A stretch of 17,408 nt of DNA, from positions 1-17,408 of the forward strand of contig CANPBV010000025.1 of assembly GCA_947572405.1 (NCBI GenBank). The letters are read 5' to 3'. Below the pieces are notes generated by a model. The model worked only from the letters and a program-made list of their open reading frames with translations. It was not told the origin of the DNA and did no database searches. Origin of the DNA: an uncultured Mycoplasmatota bacterium (GTDB taxonomy: Bacteria > Bacillota_I > Bacilli_A > RF39 > UBA660). The position numbers were made by a program, and so were the translations under genes. Position 1 is the first letter of the stretch. Every line of letters begins with the position of its first letter. Below, piece after piece: positions 7,937-14,155 of the stretch.

Positions 7937-7973
7937 GATAAAGTCAGGGGGGAAAAGTACATCTGTCTTTATC
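7937..7973 (+). other. Leader hairpin in the 5' UTR of the InlB-repeat gene
   Basis: GATAAAG (7937-7943) pairs with CTTTATC (7967-7973), and after a T-T mismatch CAG pairs with CTG (7945-7947 with 7963-7965). The loop contains a G-run followed by AAAAG. The hairpin begins almost at the predicted transcription start and ends 24 bases before the ATG, leaving GGATGGAGGGA free as ribosome binding site. This fits an mRNA-stabilising 5' hairpin or a small regulatory fold; I recognise no riboswitch class. Confidence 0.45.
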
Positions 7974-7996
7974 AAAGTTAGGATGGAGGGAGAAGT

Positions 7997-9718
7997 ATGA
8001 AAGAAAAGAAAAAAATGATGATTGCAGTTGTGTTAATTGTATTGCTAGGAATTTTAATTTTCGCAATTGTAAAAAATAGCAATGGAAGTTCCATTAAGGT
8101 TACTTTTGATAGTCGGGGTGGAACCGAAGTAGAAGCATTAAAGATTAAAATGGGAGAAAAGGTTAAGGAGCCAGAGCAGCCAGAAAAAGAAGGTTATGAA
8201 TTTATCGGTTGGTACTACGATGGCAAAAAATTTGATTTTTCAGAAGAAATTGATAAAAACATCGAATTAGAAGCTAAGTGGTTAAAAGTAGGGACCATTA
8301 AAAATACTGTAACTTTTGATAGTGCTGGTGGAAGTTCTGTAAAAGAACAAAAAGTAACAAAAGGTGAAAAAGTGAAAAAGCCTACGAATCCAACTCGCAG
8401 TGGCTATACTTTTGTAGAATGGACACTAGATGGAGAAAGCTATGACTTTAATAGTGAGGTAGAAAAAAATATTAAATTAGTAGCTGTTTGGAAACCAAAC
8501 GCAGTGGTAAAAGTACCAGTAAGAAATACAAATACTACGACTACCGTTAATAAGCCAGTAGTTGTGAAGCCGGTTGTAGTAAAAAAAATATACAAAGTAA
8601 CCTTCATAGATGGTAATTCTATCGTTTCTACAGTGGAAGTAGAAGAAGGAAAAAGTGTATCAGAGCCAAATATGTTACCAAAGGAAAATTTTGAATTTAA
8701 AGGTTGGAGTTATGCAGGAAACGTATATGATTTTACCTCTCCTGTCAATAGCAATATGACTATTGAAGCAATATGGGCACCTATATTAAAGGACACTGAA
8801 AAAGTGGATTCTTCAAAATTGACTGATTTAGATGCAATCCATAATCAAAACTCTATTGATATTGTAAAAGAGAATAACTTAATTACAATCACAAAGAAGG
8901 CTCCATTACATAGTTATCTAAATGATACAGAAACAGAAGAATGGATATTATTAATCCTAGATTTTGGAATTGATCCAACAACATTAGCTAGTGATGATTA
9001 TGAAATCAAAGATACTGATATCAATGATGCTGGAAGTATGGGAGCAACAACAGATACCGCTTTTGTTGTAAGAGTGAAAGCAGAAACAAAAGACTATACA
9101 TTTAAAAAATCTGATACAAATGAAGTAGTAGGAACTATTTCTGTAGTGATGGATTATGCAAAAGTGGAATTAACTTCTGTGAATAAATTAGCTTCTGTAG
9201 AAAACACAGATTTGGATTATAATAACCAATCTATTACTGTAAATCAAAATGGAAATGTAATTACAGTAAATGAAACTCGTTTCTTGAAAGGTCCAGGAAA
9301 TACAACAGTAGGGGAATATGGAATTGTATTAAATTTAGGTATTAAACCAAATTATATTGCAGCAAGTGCTGGAACAATGGATATTACTGATACTACCAAA
9401 AACAAATACCAATTAAAGGAAAATGAATTTGTATTGTGGTTAGAAAATGACGAATTAGAAAAAGTGATAACATTTACAAATGGAATTGATACTACAAATA
9501 CATTAGATATTACAGTGAAATTTGTAAAAGCAACAGGTGTTTCATATCCAGCTAACGGTAAACAAATTGTTGTTTTATCACAATATGATGATGTCGTAAA
9601 ATATTATGAAGACCGTGATGCATTTGAAATCGAAGAAGCAACAGAATCCTTTAAGTTTACTGTAGATGGAGTAGAAGTGATAGCAGAAAAAATCGACAAT
9701 GAATGGAGATTTAATTAA
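7997..9718 (+). CDS. Membrane-anchored surface protein with three InlB-type repeats and a duplicated C-terminal domain
   Basis: 573 residues. A short Lys-rich N-terminus and one hydrophobic helix (about 8-25) suggest an uncleaved anchor with the rest outside the cell. Three InlB B-repeat/Flg_new units follow at about 34-95, 105-165 and 200-260, each with V-T-F near the start, a G-Y/F-x-F-x-x-W core and a final W. A Thr/Val/Pro-Lys-rich linker (about 166-199) separates units 2 and 3. Residues about 285-387 and 408-511 appear to be two divergent copies of another domain, sharing N-x-I-T(I/V), L-x-L-G-I-x-P-x-x-(L/I)-A, D-T and a closing V-x-(M/F) strand. I recognise no family for it. No LPxTG motif, lipobox or enzyme motif is seen. 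Adhesion or wall-proximal scaffolding is inferred from the repeats. It is expressed alone from a consensus promoter and closed by a good terminator. Confidence 0.85.
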   Translation: MKEKKKMMIAVVLIVLLGILIFAIVKNSNGSSIKVTFDSRGGTEVEALKIKMGEKVKEPEQPEKEGYEFIGWYYDGKKFDFSEEIDKNIELEAKWLKVGTIKNTVTFDSAGGSSVKEQKVTKGEKVKKPTNPTRSGYTFVEWTLDGESYDFNSEVEKNIKLVAVWKPNAVVKVPVRNTNTTTTVNKPVVVKPVVVKKIYKVTFIDGNSIVSTVEVEEGKSVSEPNMLPKENFEFKGWSYAGNVYDFTSPVNSNMTIEAIWAPILKDTEKVDSSKLTDLDAIHNQNSIDIVKENNLITITKKAPLHSYLNDTETEEWILLILDFGIDPTTLASDDYEIKDTDINDAGSMGATTDTAFVVRVKAETKDYTFKKSDTNEVVGTISVVMDYAKVELTSVNKLASVENTDLDYNNQSITVNQNGNVITVNETRFLKGPGNTTVGEYGIVLNLGIKPNYIAASAGTMDITDTTKNKYQLKENEFVLWLENDELEKVITFTNGIDTTNTLDITVKFVKATGVSYPANGKQIVVLSQYDDVVKYYEDRDAFEIEEATESFKFTVDGVEVIAEKIDNEWRFN

Positions 9719-9752
9719 ATCAAAGTGAAAAAAACTTTGATTTTTTTCTTTT
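9717..9752 (+). terminator. Rho-independent terminator after the InlB-repeat gene
   Basis: A 10-bp perfect stem, AAATCAAAGT (9717-9726) with ACTTTGATTT (9734-9743), a 7-base loop, and a T-rich tract that continues from the stem to about 9752. It overlaps the last bases of the stop codon, which is common in compact genomes. Confidence 0.85.
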
Positions 9753-9780
9753 TCACAATTTCCCATAATTCTTTCAAAGT

Positions 9781-9789
9781 TTATCCACA
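9781..9789 (+). promoter_or_regulatory. Consensus DnaA box
   Basis: TTATCCACA matches the DnaA box consensus exactly and lies in the non-coding gap ahead of the CssR-like gene, just upstream of a TATACT hexamer (9799-9804). Only one box is seen in this gap, so it is not an origin by itself. A second perfect match (TGTGGATAA at 3560-3568, opposite orientation) lies inside the first ABC gene and is probably coincidental, which lowers confidence in function here. Confidence 0.4.
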
Positions 9790-9804
9790 ATTTTTGTGTA
9801 TACT

Positions 9805-9921
9805 GGTTACAGTGGAGGTGATAAGAAAGAAAAAATATAACAAAAAACGTAAATACAAAAATATAACAAATACACTCCTAAAATAAAACGAAAGGAGGAG
9901 ATAGAAAAAAGAATATATTAG
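9805..9921 (+). other. Non-coding leader with two orphan Shine-Dalgarno-like sites and a tiny basic ORF
   Basis: This A-rich stretch, between a TATACT hexamer (9799-9804) and the cssR-like promoter, holds GGAGGTG (9814-9820) and AAAGGAGGAG (9891-9900). Neither has an ATG, GTG or TTG at normal spacing downstream. The only frame near the first is GTG 9818 to TAA 9886, 22 codons, very rich in Lys, Arg, Asn and Tyr, but its start overlaps the SD-like site. CTCCT at 9875-9879 could pair with the second SD. This may be a decayed small gene or a leader; nothing firmer can be said. Confidence 0.25.
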
Positions 9922-9930
9922 TGTTATACT
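9922..9930 (+). promoter_or_regulatory. Extended -10 promoter for the cssRS-like operon
   Basis: TGT-TATACT is an extended -10 element 19 bases before the response-regulator ATG, with GAGGTG (9938-9943) as ribosome binding site. It would give a very short leader. No good -35 hexamer is seen 17 bases upstream. Confidence 0.5.
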
Positions 9931-9949
9931 ATTAAACGAGGTGTAAAAC

Positions 9950-10609
9950 ATGTATCGGATTTGTTTAGTAGAAGATGAAGTCAATTTAAATAATGTGATC
10001 AAATCTTATCTAGAAAGAGAATCTTATGAAGTTGTAAGTTTTTATAATGGAGAAGAAGCTTCTCTCTATGTAGGAAAGGAAACTGTTCATTTATGGATTT
10101 TGGATATTATGCTAGGGGATAATATTAGTGGTTATGATTTGATAAAAAAAATAAGAGAAAATAATTCAGATGTTCCAGTAATATTTACATCTGCAAGGGA
10201 CCAAGATTTAGATAAAATCATTGGTTTAGAGCTTGGAAGTGATGATTATATTACAAAACCATATTCTCCCAAAGAACTAGTTTTGCGAGTAAACAATTTT
10301 ATCAAACGTGTTTATTCAAAGACAAATGAAAGAATTTCCTATGAAGGGTATGAAGTTGATTTCAATAAACGATTGGTATTTAAAGGGGAAAAAGAAATCG
10401 TTTTAACGACTTTGGAATTTGATTTGCTAATTATGCTTTTAGAAAATAAAAATAAATCCTTTAGTAGAGAGGATATTTTAAAAAAAGTATGGGGAGAAGA
10501 TTACTTTGGTAGTGACCGAGTAGTAGATGATTTGGTTAGAAGACTACGAAAGAAAATGCCTAATATACACATCAATACTTTGTATGGATTTGGGTACCGT
10601 TTAATATGA
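9950..10609 (+). CDS. cssR: OmpR/PhoB-family response regulator, CssR-like
   Basis: 219 residues: receiver domain (about 2-118) and winged-helix DNA-binding domain (about 125-219). The phosphoacceptor is D52 in H-L-W-I-L-D-I-M-L; E8/D9 form the acidic pocket, S81 the switch Ser/Thr position and K103 (T-K-P) the conserved lysine. The stretches H-L-W-I-L-D-I-M-L, I-x-G-L-E-L-G-S-D-D-Y-I, S-R-E-D-I-L-x-K-V-W-G, D-R-V-V-D-D-L-V-R-R-L-R and Y-G-F-G-Y-R match what I recall of Bacillus CssR, which controls the secretion/envelope stress response (htrA, htrB in B. subtilis). No htrA-type gene lies in this window. The ATG has GAGGTG upstream, and the stop overlaps the kinase start by 4 bases. Orthology is inferred from recalled sequence, not a search. 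Confidence 0.88.
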   Translation: MYRICLVEDEVNLNNVIKSYLERESYEVVSFYNGEEASLYVGKETVHLWILDIMLGDNISGYDLIKKIRENNSDVPVIFTSARDQDLDKIIGLELGSDDYITKPYSPKELVLRVNNFIKRVYSKTNERISYEGYEVDFNKRLVFKGEKEIVLTTLEFDLLIMLLENKNKSFSREDILKKVWGEDYFGSDRVVDDLVRRLRKKMPNIHINTLYGFGYRLI

Positions 10610-11871
10610 GACCGATGAAATATAGTCTCTTTAGACAATTATTATCAATGGGAATCTTAATTGTAGGAATTATATTCTTTAGTCTAGGAATATTACTTCC
10701 GAAAGTATTACTTCCTGTTTATGAAAGAAACATTTATACTTATTTAAAGCAACCATTAGAGTTAATTAGACCAGACCTAGAAGAAGACATTATTAATACA
10801 GATGTTGCTTATCTTTATATCACCGCTGAGAACAAAGTAGTAACATCTGAAAATTTGGAAAATGTTATAAAAGCAACTCCTAAACAAATCTTAAAACATA
10901 TAACAGAAAATTATGGAAAGTTTAACTACCTTGGAAAAACTTATTATTACAATACCTCTAGTAATAATTATGTAACCAAGGTAGCACTTACGAATAACAA
11001 TTATATTAATGAAATCCGTGAGGATATTCTTTATACAATATTTCCTATTTTACTAATTACTTTATTATTGATTACTGCTTTGATCATTTTTTGGAGTAGA
11101 AGATTAATTTTAAAAATAGAACATTTAAAAGAAAAAGTCGATAATTTAGATAATGATAATTATGTAGATCATTATGAGTATAATACAGAGGATGAGTTGC
11201 AAGCATTATCAAAAGCAATTGATACAATGCGGGTAACTTTAAAAGAACAAGACGAATATAAAAATCAGATGTATCAAAATATTTCTCATGATTTTAAAAC
11301 TCCTCTCACTGTAATAAAATCATATATTGAAGCCATTGAAGATGGCGTAGAAGATAGAGAAAAAGGAAGTCAGGTAATAAAAGAACAAGTTGAAAAGTTA
11401 GAAACTAAAGTACACTCCTTACTATATTTAAATAAATTAAATTATATGAAAGACTTGAAATATTATCATGACCAAACCATTGATATTTCTAATATTTTAA
11501 AAAAGTCTATTGAAAAATTTAAAGTGCAAAGACCAGATGTTAGTTTTGAAATCTATATTGGTGATAAAACGACCATATTTAGAGGAACAGAAGATATGTG
11601 GGAAGCAATTATTGACAACATGCTAAATAACTTTATTCGATATGCGGAAAAACAAGTGAAAGTCACGATTAAGAATCATCGGATTACATTTTATAATGAT
11701 GGTCCAAACATTGATCCTAATATACTGAATGATATTTTTACTCCTTACAAGAAAGGTATAAAAGGGCAATTTGGACTAGGTTTATCTATTATAAAAAAAA
11801 CACTTGCTTTGTTCCAATATGAAATTGTTGTCAAAAATGAAAAGAAAGGTGTTAGTTTTATGATTAAATAA
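10606..11871 (+). CDS. cssS: Sensor histidine kinase, CssS-like
   Basis: 421 residues with two membrane helices (about 10-32 and 142-165) flanking an extracytoplasmic sensor of about 110 residues, then a HAMP linker, a dimerisation helix with phosphoacceptor H228 (I-S-H-D-F-K-T-P-L), and a HATPase_c domain: N box around D337-N338-M-L-N-N342, G1 box N364-D-G366 and G2 box G390-L-G-L. The pattern N-I-S-H-D-x-K-T-P, L-L-Y-L-x-K-L, Y-N-D-G-P-x-I and K-G-x-x-G-x-F-G-x-G-L-S-I resembles Bacillus CssS, which senses misfolded secreted protein. The ATG overlaps the regulator's stop (ATGA) and has no clear ribosome binding site, implying translational coupling; an in-frame ATG at 10615 is an alternative. 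The sensor domain is short compared with CssS, so the stimulus may differ. Confidence 0.88.
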   Translation: MRPMKYSLFRQLLSMGILIVGIIFFSLGILLPKVLLPVYERNIYTYLKQPLELIRPDLEEDIINTDVAYLYITAENKVVTSENLENVIKATPKQILKHITENYGKFNYLGKTYYYNTSSNNYVTKVALTNNNYINEIREDILYTIFPILLITLLLITALIIFWSRRLILKIEHLKEKVDNLDNDNYVDHYEYNTEDELQALSKAIDTMRVTLKEQDEYKNQMYQNISHDFKTPLTVIKSYIEAIEDGVEDREKGSQVIKEQVEKLETKVHSLLYLNKLNYMKDLKYYHDQTIDISNILKKSIEKFKVQRPDVSFEIYIGDKTTIFRGTEDMWEAIIDNMLNNFIRYAEKQVKVTIKNHRITFYNDGPNIDPNILNDIFTPYKKGIKGQFGLGLSIIKKTLALFQYEIVVKNEKKGVSFMIK

Positions 11872-11908
11872 AGACATTCGGGTATTACGATATCTGATGT
11901 CTTTTTTT
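11870..11908 (+). terminator. Strong rho-independent terminator after cssRS-like operon
   Basis: AAAGACA (11870-11876) pairs with TGTCTTT (11898-11904). After one bulged base the stem continues for about 8 more pairs, including G-T wobbles, to a TACG loop at 11886-11889. A T-run to 11908 follows directly. Confidence 0.85.
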
Positions 11909-11988
11909 GTTTGATTTTGAAAAATTATTCTCGCCAAAATTAGAGAAAAGCTGTTTTCTTTTTTTAGGTTTTATGATAAAATGATTTA

Positions 11989-11994
11989 TATAAT
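11989..11994 (+). promoter_or_regulatory. Probable -10 element for sepF
   Basis: A perfect TATAAT, 32 bases before the sepF ATG and downstream of the cssRS terminator. The -35 position (AGGTTT, 17 bases upstream) is poor, so the call rests on the -10 and on the need for a promoter after the terminator. Confidence 0.45.
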
Positions 11995-12026
11995 GCAAAA
12001 GTAACAAGAATAAGGAGGATGACAGA

Positions 12027-12443
12027 ATGGCATTCAGTTTAAAAAATTGGTTTAAAGAAGATGAACCAGATATTTTTGGAAATTCAGAGAATAGTGATCA
12101 ATATTATGAAGTGACAACAGAAGCCGCTTTAGCAGAAAATAATGGTGGAGCAAAAATGATTTTGTTAGAGCCTAGAGCCTATTCAGAATCCCAACAAATC
12201 GCTGATCATTTAAAATCAAGAAATACAGTAGTTGTAAATCTAAAAAGAGTAACTTCTGACCAAGCAAAAAGAATTGTAGATTTCTTAAGTGGAACAATTT
12301 ATGCAATAGGAGGAGATATTCAAAAAATTGGGGGAGGAATTTTTTTGTGTACTCCAAATAATATTAACATTCAAGGAAAGATTACAGATGACACAGAGGG
12401 AAAAGATATTCATGACAATCATGATATTAATTTAGAGTGGTAA
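12027..12443 (+). CDS. sepF: Cell division protein SepF
   Basis: 138 residues. SepF polymerises, binds the FtsZ C-terminus and tethers it to the membrane at the septum. The N-terminal segment M-A-F-S-L-K-N-W-F-K can form the membrane-binding amphipathic helix, an acidic variable linker follows (about 11-40), and the conserved core runs from about 42: L-L-E-P-R-A-Y, I-A-D-H-L-K-x-R, V-V-V-N-L-K-R, Q-A-K-R-I-V-D-F-L-S-G, Y-A-I-G-G-D-I-Q-K-I-G and I-F-L-C-T-P. These match SepF closely. AAGGAGG (12012-12018) precedes the ATG. Its position before divIVA and ileS preserves the Bacillota division-cluster order, but ylmE/ylmG/ylmH homologues are absent here. Confidence 0.96.
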   Translation: MAFSLKNWFKEDEPDIFGNSENSDQYYEVTTEAALAENNGGAKMILLEPRAYSESQQIADHLKSRNTVVVNLKRVTSDQAKRIVDFLSGTIYAIGGDIQKIGGGIFLCTPNNINIQGKITDDTEGKDIHDNHDINLEW

Positions 12444-12450
12444 AAAAATA

Positions 12451-12479
12451 TTGAAAACAGAAAAAATGTGTGCTACAAT
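12451..12479 (+). promoter_or_regulatory. Sigma-A-type promoter for divIVA
   Basis: TTGAAA (12451-12456) and TACAAT (12474-12479) are separated by 17 bases, with an extended TG motif (TGC just before the -10). It lies right after the sepF stop and 27 bases before the divIVA ATG, so divIVA can be transcribed independently of sepF. Confidence 0.75.
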
Positions 12480-12505
12480 ATCACGTAGTGCCAAGGGGTG
12501 AAGTT

Positions 12506-12964
12506 ATGGAAAAATTTAATCGAACACTTCGTGGCTATGATCCAATAGAAGTAAATGCTTTTTTGGATCAAGTAATAAACCAAGTAGAAAAAATGGTTGC
12601 AGAATTAAAATTAAAAGATCAGAAAATTGCAACTTTACAAGGTTTGGAACAAGAGAATGCTTCTTTAAAAGCGAGATTAGGACAATATGAAAATATGGAA
12701 GGTACTTTAAATCGAGCAATCATGATGGCACAAAAGACATCAGATCAAATGAAAGTAGCTGCCCATAGAGAAAGTGATGTTATTCTAGAGGATGCCAAAA
12801 GAAACGCTAGTCGTATTATTAATGAAGCCTTATTAAGAGCAGAAAAGACGGAACAAGAAGCCAGTCAATTAAGACGAAATATAACCGTTTTCAAAAGAAG
12901 ATTGCGTGATGTAGTAGAAACTCAATTAGAAATGGTAAATGATATAGATAAAATAGAATTTTAA
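12506..12964 (+). CDS. divIVA: Cell division/polarity protein DivIVA
   Basis: 152 residues. DivIVA binds curved membrane at septa and poles and recruits division or wall-growth factors. The N-terminal domain has the conserved F-N-R-x-L-R-G-Y-D-P-x-E-V-N-A-F-L-D pattern with hydrophobic and Arg residues of the membrane-binding loop. Long coiled coil follows (about 25-55 and 65-150), rich in E, K, Q and heptad leucines. An in-frame ATG at 12470 overlaps the promoter's -10 region and would add an atypical N-terminus; the ATG at 12506 has AAGGGGTG (12493-12500) and begins exactly where DivIVA proteins start. It is shorter than Bacillus DivIVA but within family range. The T-box of the next operon begins within about 10 bases of its stop. 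Confidence 0.94.
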   Translation: MEKFNRTLRGYDPIEVNAFLDQVINQVEKMVAELKLKDQKIATLQGLEQENASLKARLGQYENMEGTLNRAIMMAQKTSDQMKVAAHRESDVILEDAKRNASRIINEALLRAEKTEQEASQLRRNITVFKRRLRDVVETQLEMVNDIDKIEF

Positions 12965-12970
12965 AAACAA

Positions 12971-13160
12971 TTGATAGAGACGATATATAAGAAATAGTCA
13001 AGAAAGTTCGTGGTTGATGAAAACGAAACTAGGAATTATGTATGAATCACTCTAGATGTTTTCTATGAAGATAGAAACGGTAACGCGTTATAGTTTCGAG
13101 TATAAATTAAGGTGGTACCACGGGTAGAAGGCTCGTCCTTAGATTAGGATGAGTTTTTTT
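12971..13160 (+). promoter_or_regulatory. T-box leader with isoleucine (ATC) specifier
   Basis: A tRNA-sensing leader that allows transcription when tRNA-Ile is uncharged. The antiterminator T-box GGTGGTACCACG is at 13111-13122. Stem I closes by TAGAG (12975-12979) with CTCTA (13050-13054), and ATC at 13046-13048, followed by A, lies in the specifier-loop position, matching the ileS gene downstream. The alternative terminator is at 13132-13160. It controls the antiporter and ileS together. No strong promoter is visible: TTAGAA/TAAAAT (12926-12954, 17-base spacing) inside the end of divIVA is a weak candidate, or read-through from divIVA. Confidence 0.92.
13132..13160 (+). terminator. T-box-controlled attenuator terminator
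   Basis: CTCGTCCT (13132-13139) pairs with AGGATGAG (13146-13153), one G-T wobble, 6-base loop, followed by seven T residues (13154-13160). It is mutually exclusive with the antiterminator that uses the T-box sequence just upstream. Confidence 0.9.
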
Positions 13161-13179
13161 GATAGAAAGAAGGAAATAT

Positions 13180-14145
13180 ATGTTATTACAAATATTGATA
13201 TTGATTTTGGGATTTTTGTTATTAATTAAAGGTGCTGATGTTTTTGTAGATGGTGCTTCCTCTACTGCCAGAAACTTAAATATTTCAAGACTCGTAATAG
13301 GACTTACCATAGTTGCCTTTGGAACGAGTGCCCCAGAATTAGCGGTTTCTTTTAAAGCTTTGATGTCTAATAGTGGAGATATGGTTTTGGGAAATGTGAT
13401 TGGAAGTAATATTATCAACATATTATTAATATTAGGGGTATCTAGCTTATTTTGCACGCTCAGAGTAAAAAGTAATACCATTCGAAAAGAATTGCCAATT
13501 ACAATTATGTTATCACTATTATTAGTTACCTTATTTGTAGACAATTTATTTGATCAAAGTCAAGTAAATATGATTAGTCATTCTGATGGGTATGTGATTT
13601 TATTGTTTTTTATGGTCTTTATTTATTATTTATTTTCAATTATTAGAAAGAAAACAGAAGTAGATGATCCAAATACATTAGAAGATAATCCCAAATATCC
13701 AATGTATAAATCTATCATTTTTACTCTTTTAGGGCTGATTGGAGTAATTGCAGGAAGTCATTTTGTAGTAGACAGTGCATCAAGCATTGCAGAATTTTTA
13801 GGTGTTAGTGAAAGAATGATAGCGTTAACCGTAATTGCATTTGGAACATCACTTCCAGAACTTGTAACATCCATTGTGGCAGCCAAAAAGGGAGAACAAG
13901 ACTTATTAATCGGAAACATTATTGGAAGTAATATTTTTAATATTGGAATTGTTTTAGGATTACCAGTTGCTATATTTGGTGGAATTTCAGGAGTTGGTTT
14001 CTCTTATGTCGATTTAATTTTATTCTTGGTTTCTGCACTTATGCTTTTTGTAGCAGCAAGTAATGATAGAATAATTAGTAAAAAAGAAGGGATTATTATG
14101 ATATTTACTTTTATTACTTATTATGCATATGTAATATTTGGTTAG
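13180..14145 (+). CDS. Calcium/sodium antiporter, CaCA family (YrbG-like)
   Basis: 321 residues of mostly hydrophobic sequence, with about ten membrane helices in two inverted halves joined by a charged cytoplasmic loop (about 160-180, K-K-T-E-V-D-D-P region). Each half carries the alpha-repeat of the cation/Ca2+ exchanger superfamily: G-T-S-A-P-E53-L with G-N-V-I-G-S-N-I-I-N-I, and G-T-S-L-P-E227-L with G-N-I-I-G-S-N-I-F-N-I. The two Glu residues are the ion ligands in this family. It exchanges Ca2+ for Na+ across the cytoplasmic membrane, probably as efflux. A TTG at 13159 would start inside the terminator T-run; the ATG at 13180 has AAAGAAGG (13166-13173). The gene lies between the isoleucine T-box and ileS, 10 bases before ileS, so it should be co-regulated with the synthetase, an unusual pairing. 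Confidence 0.93.
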   Translation: MLLQILILILGFLLLIKGADVFVDGASSTARNLNISRLVIGLTIVAFGTSAPELAVSFKALMSNSGDMVLGNVIGSNIINILLILGVSSLFCTLRVKSNTIRKELPITIMLSLLLVTLFVDNLFDQSQVNMISHSDGYVILLFFMVFIYYLFSIIRKKTEVDDPNTLEDNPKYPMYKSIIFTLLGLIGVIAGSHFVVDSASSIAEFLGVSERMIALTVIAFGTSLPELVTSIVAAKKGEQDLLIGNIIGSNIFNIGIVLGLPVAIFGGISGVGFSYVDLILFLVSALMLFVAASNDRIISKKEGIIMIFTFITYYAYVIFG

Positions 14146-14155
14146 GAGGGTTTTT

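Noticed and set aside
7929..7996. Known riboswitch in the surface-protein leader
   Set aside because: The leader is only about 60 bases, has a single hairpin, no expression-platform terminator and no conserved core I recognise.
9781..9789. Replication origin at the DnaA box
   Set aside because: Only one box is visible in the gap, with no cluster, no AT-rich unwinding array next to boxes, and no dnaA/dnaN genes nearby.
9578..10002. Two minus-strand open frames across the gap before the cssR-like gene
   Set aside because: They run through the terminator, DnaA box and A-rich leader, encode low-complexity Phe/Leu/Tyr-rich peptides typical of reversed AT-rich DNA, and have no credible ribosome binding site.
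13107..13544. 145-residue minus-strand open frame opposite the T-box and antiporter
   Set aside because: It overlaps both a structured T-box leader and a well-supported antiporter gene; its sequence looks like a shadow with no recognisable motif.
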